Part shown: in pieces, positions 23,501 through 35,500 of the stretch
Layout: each line of letters begins with the position of its first letter
How positions within the stretch are numbered: the stretch's first letter is position 1
Origin: Allacma fusca
Lineage: Eukaryota > Arthropoda > Collembola > Symphypleona > Sminthuridae
DNA: 64,000 bases
Assembly: GCA_947179485.1 (NCBI GenBank)
Contig: OX359246.1
Location: 48,587,632 to 48,651,631 of the forward strand
Reading direction: 5' to 3'
Program-made: the position numbers and the translations under genes
Notes under the pieces: generated by a model
Databases searched by the model: none
What the model was told of the DNA's origin: nothing
What the model saw: the letters and a program-made list of their open reading frames with translations, nothing else

Positions 23501-26500
23501 CCATTATCGTTGAGGCGAGATGAGTCCGAAGCAACTGAGATTGTGCGGTCATTCTCATCCGTGATTTTAATCTTGGGTGTATTAGCGTGCAATAGTGTTG
23601 GAGCTAATGCAGCCGTTAGTGATGCAGCAATGTTCTGACCTGGAGCAAGTAGTCCCATACCCATTCCCACCAGACCTGGAATCATTCCAAATAGAGTTTC
23701 ACTTTCACACGGATCTTCCTATCTTCATCTGTGAACACACCAAATCCTAAATCAAATCTGCCTCTGACCATAAAAACTCATTTTGGATTTACTTTCCTTA
23801 ACCACACACTACTATCAGCTTATAATCATATATTTTTCTCAACTTGATTACAGTTGGATCCAATTTAGCACAGCTATATAATACATACGTTATAGTATTT
23901 AATAGTATCAATACGATAACCTGGAGGTTTAGTGGGGATGATCCCACCTATGTACAACATCTGACATTAACCAAGTCATTATATATATTTATATATTATA
24001 TATATATATAATATTCTTTCCCACATTTTTAATGTCAACTTTCTGAAGCTCATCCAAAATTTTAGTAATTACCAGTAAATCACATAGAGCCAGGGGTCTT
24101 TATTCTTGACAGGTATGGATTCCAAATATTGTTATTTGAAATGAAGTGAAAGAATCTTGGGAAAGTGACAAGAAAAAGATAATTATGTAAAACAAACCTT
24201 TATCACTGCCACTTGCAACGGACGAGCCTTCAACCGACGCTGAACCCCCGGGGTTACCAATGACTCCCAAAACTCGCTTCCCAGCATACAGAAAAGATCC
24301 ACATAGGAGTAAGCCCCAGAGTGCAAATACTAATTGGGTCACCAATTTTACCTGCTGTGTATACAACCAAACCTCAAATGTCAACAAAAATTTCTATACT
24401 GGCACAAATCGCATTACCGACACATCCTCAATTTTAATGTTACATAAAGAAATCCTATCAATTTCAGAAAGAAAGTAGGGTGAAAGATTAATTTGAGTTG
24501 CTTAAGTATTGCGTGACAGTGGCCGCCTTCAGCATATAGCATTTCCAGTTTGTATGTAGCGGTAGTATTATGTTTTTACTTATGTGCGAAACACATAATT
24601 ATATCTATGCGAGTGAAAGAATGGTATAACTACGTACATCAACTGAGGTCAGTCTAATAAGCTTACCATGAGATCAGCATTGAAAGTGGCATAAATGGCG
24701 GATGCAATAACGGTTACAAAATGAACGGTGATGATCACTGACAAACATGTTTTCTTGCGAAATTTTTCCGGTCCAATGTCCAGCTGCTGATTCCAAAATC
24801 CAGACAAAAGGTTGTTATGGTTAAAGCCAGAGTGAATAGCAGTGGCATAATAAGTAAAAGAATATGTACTTACATACGTTGAAAACTAAAGTTTTCTTAT
24901 TGCAATAATTGCGTGATAATAAGTGATTACAGTTAACTCACGCTATAAGTGGTGCCTTTATAAGGGAATTTTGGATATAAAGGATTGGAGTTTGCAGTCT
25001 CGATTCCCTTTTATACAAATTATTAGACTGTGCTTATAAGGGCTGATGTTTAGAAGGGACAAATATTGCTGTCCATTGAGCATCCCTTATAGCGAGAGTG
25101 GAGTGTAATAATTTATTTTAGTATGCCAAACCTAATAAGGATCGGTTATGTTATTACGAAAACGATAACAAAGCAAATATTTAACCACTATGAATTTGTT
25201 TTGAAGAATTTTCCCACATTTATAATTATTATGTACGTAAACATCTAAAGCTTTGCTCGGATTAGTACAATATCCGCTTTTACAAAGCACTCAAGCAAGC
25301 TAACTTATGAATTAAGATGGATTTTAGCAATCACTGTATGTAATGAAATACATTACAAATACTGTATCCATGCGTATATAAAGCAGCAATATACTTCAAG
25401 ATGTTTCAAACCTTCAAGAGATAATAGTATAAAACAATCGTAAGCAAAATTCAGCATTGAAACTGACTTAGTAGCTAACATATCTGTAATAGCCTAAATC
25501 GAATAAACGCATCAATGAGAATATATCTCGTGTCACAATTCTGTCATGCAGATAAACTAACGTTCAAAACATTGATTGTGTGCACTTGAGGCATTTAAAT
25601 GGAATTTTAGGTTAAATTTTGTACGTTGATTTTACGCTTGTTGGTTTCTTTATATCACAGAATGTGTACTTGTACCTTCTCGAGAAGAAAGCAAACTGTT
25701 CATACGGATTATTTGGAAAAATTGGAGCGGATCTCACTCCAGTCGTTTTACTAATCGATTATGAAGCTCAACTGATATTTTGCATAGTGATTTAATCCGT
25801 ACAGTTGTGATCATATTGTGTTGAAATGGAAAGCCGTATGATTAGTTTCTTTCTCAAAATAAAAACTTTACTGGAACTGTATTGATCTTGTAGGTGCACT
25901 CCATTGAGTATCATTCCTACTGGTTTCCGTGGAAAACGGAATATTCCCCAAGACATTAAATCAAGCCGCGAGCTTTGAAAGAGTAGAAGGCAAAAAGCTG
26001 ATAGATATTTAGTTCAAAGTACGTAGGAGGGATTTATACGAAACAAATTATTCAATGCTCACAAATTGGTTAATACATAATGAATTCGAGTACTTGAGCG
26101 CTGAAAGAGAAATACTTATGTAGTGAAATCACAGGATTTTGTACCGTGAATGTAGATATTTAGGGAAGGGCCTTATCGGTTAAAAACATAGACATCACTC
26201 TAAATTTTTTGTTGATCCATCATTCATAAGAGCTGATGTGTTGGGTCTGACAAGAACGTCGTGCAATCCATGCTTATCCTTGTGGATGTTGCCGTCAGAA
26301 TGAATTTCAACGGTGGGAGCTTGAGTAGATGAATATAGATATACATAGTTTATGTATAAAGATATTTCCAGAATCATACTGTATATGGACACGCTCAGAC
26401 TATTTTTCAGTACATTTTCAAGAAAAGACGGAACCTGAATTCTGCATATATGTATGTATGTATCTGCTTAGAGCTCCATTTCGGGAGGGCTTAGCAGCAT

Positions 26501-29500
26501 CCAACTACCTCAGCTCCAAACTTGGCCTATGATAATGACATGACGTTCAAAAGCTGAGCTGGATCTAGATTCGGGAGTTTGGTTTTATCGTCGTCAGGGA
26601 AATAGGGGGTAAGTAGAGGTGGAGAGGAGAGTAGAGCAAAGGAGCTAAAGCAGATCGTTCGATGGTGGAGCACCGACAAATCCTCTACGTTCAATACTCT
26701 TGACAAGTCAACATCTCTTCTGGCCTCCAGTATCTCGGGTCTTTTAATATTCTCTTCAAAACATCAATTTGCATCTCCAAACCTACTTGATCGTCTATTT
26801 TAATCCAGACTTAATATTTCACAAAGCTTTTCAACATCTTCTATCAAAGAAAATTTTATTACCGTGCACTAACCATCGCCCTTTATTGAATTCCATTCAT
26901 ACAATGAAGACCCTTATAACTTTTAAATTTTTAATCACATGCTTTTCTTTAACTTGCTTTGAGCTGACTTTCATTTCTACTTGCGCATGTAATACTGCAA
27001 ATAGCATCAGTACTTTTATTTTACATTACACATCCAGTTGATAACAATTATATAATTAATTATAGCGCTTTCCTAAGACTGGTAAACTAACATTCTGGTT
27101 CCCATTTAAACTTCGAAAACTGGTATTGTTTTGCTATAAATCCATTGAAGTAGATAAATGTCTATAATTTAAAGCGAAATTTACTGTTTTTACTCCACGT
27201 AGATAAATATGGTTTCCTACACATGATTTTGCCAGAATTTCAAAAACTCGTTTGATTGTTATTGATTAGTTAAAACTATTTGAGGAAATAAGTCCAGCTT
27301 GAGTAGGCATGCAAATTGACAAGATTGCCGACAAGATAATTGGAAAATTTTGTGTCTCTGATTGGTAAGCATTACTTTGAAAAACCTGATCCTACAGGAT
27401 TTTATCAATGTTTTTCAATTTTCGAGCTGTCGTACCAATAAGAAACTAAACACGGAAAGGACTTTTACAGATGTTTAATGTACAGTAAAGGTAGACGAAA
27501 TTGAAATGGCTGAAATCGGATAACTAAAGAAGTAAAATTGGGTATAGAATGAATGAGGAATTGCAGGGAATTACTGTGTTATTAAATGTACATAAGGATT
27601 TTTCACATTGTTGTACGCCGTGTGCCGTATTGATCGTCTTTCGTTTTTTTTATACTACTCACTTCAGTAGGTATGTAAACGTGCATATGCACACACTTTA
27701 TTATATATATAGCTACCACCATCCAAGCAGGTAATATCCTAAAGTTTGTTTAAATGTAAGTTTCAGAGGTCTAAAAGAAAGCCAGCATTATCAACTCAAG
27801 ATGCACATACAGTCTGTATGCCAACTTCCTCGATATTATCCTGTATCTATGTACGTGTGCACAGATGAGTATGCAGTACATTTGTGTACACAAGAGTTTC
27901 AATACAAAATCTGTTTTCTTCCTACAGTAAACAACTTTTTCTCGAATTAGATCACAGCCAACTTTTTCAGAATCTTTTTCATAAAAAAGAAACGATTGAA
28001 AAAGGAAAAACTGAGTGCAAAACAACGTTCTTGGCTGTTTCTTTGGAATTAGATGGCCTCTTTGTGTTGGTGCATTGAAAACAAATTTCAGAATAAATAC
28101 TGGATTTTGATAAAATATTACATGTTAATATATGCTCCTACATAACAATATTTATAATTATGTGCCTATCCTTAGCTAAAATGTATAGCTTTATTGGTTC
28201 ATCATCGGAACAAAAAACTTAAGCAAATGAAATCAAGACAGTTACTTAAATTTCAAACCAAAGACTTCTTCAATTTTCTGCTTTTGCTAAAAACGTTGAG
28301 AAATTATGTAATGCATTACAATTTAAGTTAGTGTATTTCATGTATCCACGAATAGTATTAGACTTAAGTATAGCTATGCATATTTATTTACATATATGGT
28401 ATATTTATGACGTACATGATGCTTATCAAAGACAAATTCAATAGATACTGTGTATACATTTTAGGTACACAGCCATGTGCAAAGGCCTGTTCTTTACAAA
28501 AAAGGTTTGAAGCGAAAAGGGAGATATTTACACTTTACAATTATTGAAGTTACTAGGTACATATGTATGTACCTAGTATGTATGAATGAACATGCAAGCA
28601 GTACATGAATTGTGTATATACTACAGTACTACAGATACTCTTCATGTTCGAGGTCGTTGATTCAAAACTTTATTGTCTCAAGTATTCTGACAAAGATGTC
28701 ATCAAAGCAAAAAGAAATTTACTACGAATTGCAACTTTATATGTGAAGATAAGTACAGCAGATGCCAGTATTCTTTAGAAAGAATGTCAAGAATGAGGAG
28801 AGTTGAAACTTTTCCATTTGAGCATTATGTAATAACTTTGGCCATACTTGTTCGCTCGTGATTATCGCTCCTTTCATCACTTCTCACATAGTCAGGACAG
28901 TACTAACGTAATCATTTGAGTGTTTTTGATACAATAGGTTTGGAATTAACTTTCCCTCTTTCAGTAATTTGTGCACCACCTCATTCAAGTTTTCGGAAAC
29001 ATTTAAGACTTGTTTTATTTGAAACAATTGGCGATTGTGTATGGGTTCATGAAAGTGAAAGCAGTGAAAATGTAATGCAGTTTCTATTGGAAAAGAAGAT
29101 AAAGTGTAGAATATTTTTTACTTTAACATTCAGAATTACGTAAAAGGTTTTTAGCAAGTTGCTAGTAGATTGTATTGATATATTAAAAGTCTTTAATGCT
29201 ACAAACTAAAAGTAAGGTTAGGGACACAAATATGTTGAAGCAAAGCCGGGAGATTGGATTCTTTGAAGGAAATCAATAAGAGTTACAACCCAAAATTATC
29301 ACCGTTAGAAGTATTTAGGTCAAGATGTGCGCAAGCTAAAAACTACAATCGACGTTGAGAAGCAGAAGATACAAGAAACAAATCAAGTGTTTGTCACGTT
29401 GTTGGGAATGCATTTTGAATGATTATTTTGACGTAGCCCGAAAATGTTTAGGGGTGAATAATCACGGCAAGCTAGGGATACAAACTTGAGAGAAAGTAAG

Positions 29501-32500
29501 AGAAACTCGTGAAAGAAAACAAAATATGCCTAGATGTTATTTTGTTTGTAGCATGCAACAAGCAAAACGAAAGAGAGAGAGAGAGTGAAAGAGAGAGAGT
29601 AGATGAGAGTAGTAAGTGTACCGAGTCTGGCTTGTCGTATTTCCATTGGGAAATAATGAAGACAGAGGACGAGTCAGGTGACAATTGGCAGAGCTTGTGT
29701 TGCGGAACGGGCTGCTGCACATCACATTTAATCATCAAAGAGACAGAAAAGTAAGGACGAAAGAAAACTAGGGAAATCATGGTATAGAGAATAACGGACA
29801 TACATATACAGAGAAAGTACAGCAGCGAAGTCACAATGATCCAAAATTACATTCTAAAACACAGTCAATTCCACCGCCATCAAGAAAACAACATTAAAAG
29901 TCTAACCAAATTGCAAGTAATTAAATACCCTGATTTTAAGTATTCTCAAAAACCCCCCAAACCCCATAAAAATGTACTTAAAACCCCTTATTATTTCGAA
30001 ATCACAGTGTATTTCCGTATAAACGTGTTATAAAAAAATAACATGATAATATAAGCATCAAAACCTTCTCTCGTAAGTGCATAACTAAGGCATTTGTTAC
30101 AATAATTGCATAAAATAACAACTATTATTGTTTCGTACAATTCTTATTGTTATTGCAGGTTTCCATGAATATTCCCATTCCTTTAAAACTCATGCGATCG
30201 TGGAATGGAAGGTATTTAAGCTAGTCAACTGATGTTTTTACCTGCGTGAGTTGAAGGAATGCTATTTGAATAAGACTAAAGGATGAAATAAGGCATGGGA
30301 AACCCAAATCCCAAAGAAGGGCACCCATGAATGCTGGCATGATCTGAAAAAATACAAAAAAATAGGTTACAAAATGTATTTGCATTAATTTAAAAATTAG
30401 CTGTGTCAAAGTTTATTCCCTTGGACTCGAACTGTGGCCGGAGTAGAAAATACAAATTTATAAGTTTATCCCCAGAGATTCTTTTAATGATCCCCTGGCA
30501 GAGGATTAGCGACAACAACATACAAATTTGCATTCAAAAAAACATTATCAGGTCATTATGGCAACGAGAGGGCTGAAATTTTAACTGAGCATGAGTACAG
30601 AACATGAAATCAATCCCAAAAACACAATGCGTGCCACCTCACCGTAATTTATGAACCCTAGTCCCCACAAAAGTACACATATCCTTTTGAGAGCTAGCAT
30701 GTTGGGAAGATTGAGAGGTCTCACGATTCACCCGAAGTCATTCATTATCCCACAGTTGTACTGGAGTACTTACATACATAGTGGATACTGTGTAAATACT
30801 GTGCAATAGCTAAAAATTATCCTTAACTAGTTTGCTGCAGCCGCAGCTTCAAAAGCCATGGTTGTACGTTATCATAAGAAAATAACAAAATGAGAACATT
30901 TTTAAACGAAAACCATTAGTTAACACCTATAACTTGTTATTGTAATAAATTGCAGACAGACCAAACAATTTTGCAATAAAAACGTATGAATATGATGTAG
31001 GATTTTTCTGCCTATACTGTTGTAATGCATATTATTTGATTCAGTAAAATTCAAAGCATGTAAAGTACCTTTGATCGCATACTTTACACAACTGAAACAA
31101 TTCAGCCAGAATCTGGTATAGAAAGCTCTCGACAAAACGGATGGCTGTACAGCGGATCGCTATGACATAATGTTTGCCCACTTTAAGTACATTTTGTAGT
31201 TCCCCGGAAAAATTTTCCATCTAAATAATTCTTGTGCCTTTCTTTACCGGACACATATATTGCGGATAAGTATTTATAATCAACATATTTTGCAGGCTAC
31301 AGGGATATACATTTTTCATGGATGTAATTATACACTGGATATTTTCCCAGCAGCAGTATTATCTTCAACGTTTTGTGTGTGTCTTAAGGTGAGGCAGAAA
31401 TAATCAAACTTAAAACTAATTAATCTGCATTCACATGGTTAATAAAATATAAAAATTAATAAAAAGAAGTTGACACATGAAATATATTCTTCAAACAATA
31501 TTTTGAAGGCATCAATAATTTCTGGGGTTTACAGAGATTATAGCTTATCTATTACATTTAAATATAATTTCATATGTACGTCCAGTGCTTTCCCAATGTG
31601 AGTTCAACCAACCCTCTCTGATTCAGCACGCTGTACTAATCACCTACGATTTTTTAAACATTTTTCAAAACAAACGAACTTGAGATGTCACAACCTCCAA
31701 AGTCCCGGTCACAAAATTTGTGTCTAGGACTTGTACACATATCCGTCGAATATGCCAACGACGTGTTGCAATATCGTGTCGATATTTACCTTTTATAAAA
31801 TTGAATTTTTTATTTCGAAGTTTTCTATTCACGCTATACGTACATCTGCATGATGTCTCCATTCATAGTAATGTGGCTCTTGGGTATTTTCTCGTAAACA
31901 TAACAATGTATGTTTTAGTGAGTTGAGTTACTTGTATGTTACTCTGTCATTGAGTATCCAACCCGTGATATCGTTAGCTGTGACCATTTGTGCAAACTAA
32001 TTATTAAAGAACTAGGCATGAAATGTAAAATGATGTTCAAAGTAATAGGAATTAACTCACGGCAAACAAGGAGTGGCCCAATTTCAAACATGAATTAGCC
32101 TTGAATTAATGAAAACATTTTAACCAGTCGCACGCAACAATATATTTAAAATTTTGCTCTGTTCGTTAATTTTTATACTTATACGCAATTGGTTTCAATT
32201 TTTCTTATAAACTTGAAGAATTTTGAATAATTTCTTGCTTGAACTGTCTCTACGTAATTCTTCATACAAACTAATTTTGTAGACGTTTTTGTGTTTGGAA
32301 ACAAAAGATGTTCATTACGCACAAGCTTTTAGAGCACTGGAAAGAGCCACGTACGTATGTATGTGCAATAAGTATTGGACTTTGAAGAGTATATTGCACA
32401 CAATAAAATAGAAAGACTCGAGCCGCAGTATTGTTTACACTATGAGCCACGGTTAAGGGAAAAAATATGAAAGTTTGACAAAAGTAAGAGCAAATCCATC

Positions 32501-35500
32501 GGCACTTAACTTACTTTCATCAATCCATAAGGGTCAATGAAGAGTCCAGCTGCTCGTGACACACCCAGGAGACAAAGGAAGCTGTTGATGGTTGACATGT
32601 ACGGCCGTGTGGATAATTGTGATCTACACACCAAAAAGAATCAATTGATTAGCTCCCAGATACACTACCACCTTATTACCTTCTACACGACAGCAGCTTG
32701 ACACATCCAGTAAAAAACGCACAAGTACACTATAACGATTCAGTTCTATACGTATGTATATCTTTTTCATCATACTTCATCTTATATCTTAAGTTCAACT
32801 TATTGAGCCTTGCTACAATTGCCACGAAACGAAAAATCCTGACGGCAACAGCACTTTAATACTCTACCCTCCCGCAGCACAGAATTACTTCCATGACGTT
32901 GTACCCAATCGTTCAGAAACGGAAGTACCCATATGGAAACATGTCACGTCCGACTGACTGCCCGGGAATGACCAAGGGGTACTCTTCATGGAATGTGGCT
33001 GGAGAGATGCGAAATGGGAAATAATGCTCTTGATGTCTAATTTGACAGTTGGTAGTACTAATTTATCAGGGAAAGGAAGAAAACAGCTGTTATAAAAGGT
33101 TATCGCCCCTCCTAATGTTATGCTTCACGGAAATTACCGTTTTTACCCGAGACCCAAGCATAGCAGGACACTGGAATTGGGATGTTGTATGATTTTGAGA
33201 ACTGTAATCATTGTCTTAGTCCTTACACAGTTGTTGGTCTCGGGCAATGTAGCTCACAATTAGAGCAGAGCTTGCATCAAATGAACATAATGAAATTAGG
33301 TCACTGGGTCATAACAATGATGGTCATATCCAATAAATTACTTATTAAGTATACAATATGGCTTATACTGCGTTGCTTCTGCATTTGAGTTGTCCAGAAT
33401 ATAAACTAAAAAAAGAACTCGCAAATACACTAAATCTGTAGTGACTAGCTGACAGATGCCCCCTCGTGATCTTAATGAAATTTTGAATAAGTTCCCATAA
33501 GAAACTTTAATTTCTATATAATTACCTACATATGTTGATATGTAAGTACAGTATGTATCTCTGATAAAAGAATCTCTTAAACTATCTCGCTTAGCATTTC
33601 CCATGGAATCATACAAGAAATTTGAGTTTGTCTTGAATTACATTCAAACTTAATTTGAGTTTCCCCACGAGTTTTGGAATTAAGTTCAAATTTTGAGCTC
33701 TACACACGTACTCATTTAAATGTAATTTCGAGTGATACAAATTCGAAATTTCTCATATTCTAGTTTAATTTTATACTGAATTCTTTTCAACTCGAATCTC
33801 AAGTTAGCACTGAAATTTTGAGTTTATTATCAAGATTATTTCAAGTTTCCACTTCAGTTTTGAATCTGCACTCGAACCGGACTGTTTATTAGTTCATTTG
33901 AAAATCGAATATGAAATGCAAATTTGATACTAGTGTGTCACCAAGCAGTGTCAACTTGCAACTCCACTTTGATTCCAATTTCAGAAAGTCGGATGAAAAC
34001 TAGTAATTGGAGTTGAAAGTGGATTTGAGTATGAAATGACAACTGGAGTTTGAATGCAATTCAGTTCTCGAATGCAACAAATTTCAATTTCTCACGGAAA
34101 TATTGAATATTAATGAACTCCTTCTTCACAATTGTCATGTTTCGCCGGCTTTCACATAAACATTTCGAATGGAATTTAGCTGAGATAATTTTATCAACGA
34201 TTTAGAATTTTAAAGTTCTTCGTTCTTCTACTCTAGACACGAAATTTTAGGCGCAATTCGACATTAAGGTTAGGTACAGGAACCCACCTAAATGTCATTA
34301 CTGTCCGAAAAGGGCATTGTGCGATAAATTTCTGACGAAAGTCTGAGGCTCCTTCAGATTCGACTGTCAACAGGATTTGAACTTGGTTTAGGTCTTGTTT
34401 AGTTTAGATAAGACTTGTTCTTTCATGAATATGTTTATGTATAATTCATATCATGAAGCCTGTATAGACTTTCCGCACATGTATAACAACGGCATCAAAA
34501 TCAACCTTAGAGGGACGAAATAACGAAGGAATTATATCTTATCTATATTTTTAAGCAGCCTCTTTTTCAGAAATCCATGGTGTATTCAGGAATCAACGTC
34601 TCAGTACGACTGATTTTTAGCTCAGTCGAACATTTTGTTATTAGAACAAATATATTTCCACAAATTTCGTCCCTTAAAATTTCCTGACGTACATTATGCC
34701 ATTCTATTCATGCTCGTTGTGGAGGGCATAAATTATATACGAAAGTGCGGAAATTAGAAAATGACAATAAACAAACCCGTCGTTTGAGATGGCAATTTAC
34801 AAAACGCGTTTAATGAACAAGCAAATACTGGGTTACTTTATTAAATATTAAGTTAAGAGTACTTGTAATGCTCGAATGGGTACATTTATGAACAGTAAAC
34901 CATGTAATACTCGAACTAGTGAAAATCTGTCATAAGGCTTAGTTTATAAAGAAGGTATCGATACAGAGGCTGGCGCGGATTGAAAGATACAAATTTTTCT
35001 TGCGGGTATCGGGGAGCCGGTGAACTTTTCTCTTCTTCCTCTTCTTGAGACCAATATCCCCGTACATTACTCGCCGAGAGAGTACGAAGAGATACTTGCA
35101 ATTACGTGCCATTTCTCGTTGAGATCTAGGATTGACCTCCGAGGTCATAAGGTCAACTTTTCGAATCAAGGCCTTTGACCTCACATTTCGGTGGTACTGA
35201 ATTTTTGGTGGTGGCAATCCTTCGGAGCGATGTTTTCGACGTATATGTTCATCACTGGCAGGTCATGGCCTTAACTCGGGAGCACGTTTTGCACCTTTCT
35301 ACATGACATATTCTGATCGGAAAGTGCTTTTATGGCACCTTCTACTACCGGACTAATGCAAGAAGGTCTGAGTACTGCCAGGTTTGGGGACATGGAAGCA
35401 TGGACTAGCCCAGTCACTATCAGCTTCTTCAATGAGACCATCAGCTAAATATTTTGCGATCTCATCTTCTAGGATCTTGTTTAAAGGGTGTGGTACGATA

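Larger units (their letters stand above)
25108..30241 (-). other. Intron sequence upstream of exon 5, largely unassigned
   Basis: Holds the short candidate reading frame near 26.2 kb and a (GA)n microsatellite near 29.57 kb. No other mobile element with clear ends was found by eye. Confidence 0.5.

Noticed and set aside
29472-29834. Ser/Leu-rich minus-strand frame of 120 codons
   Set aside because: Produced by a (GA)n microsatellite and AT-rich flanks; no family match or splice support.
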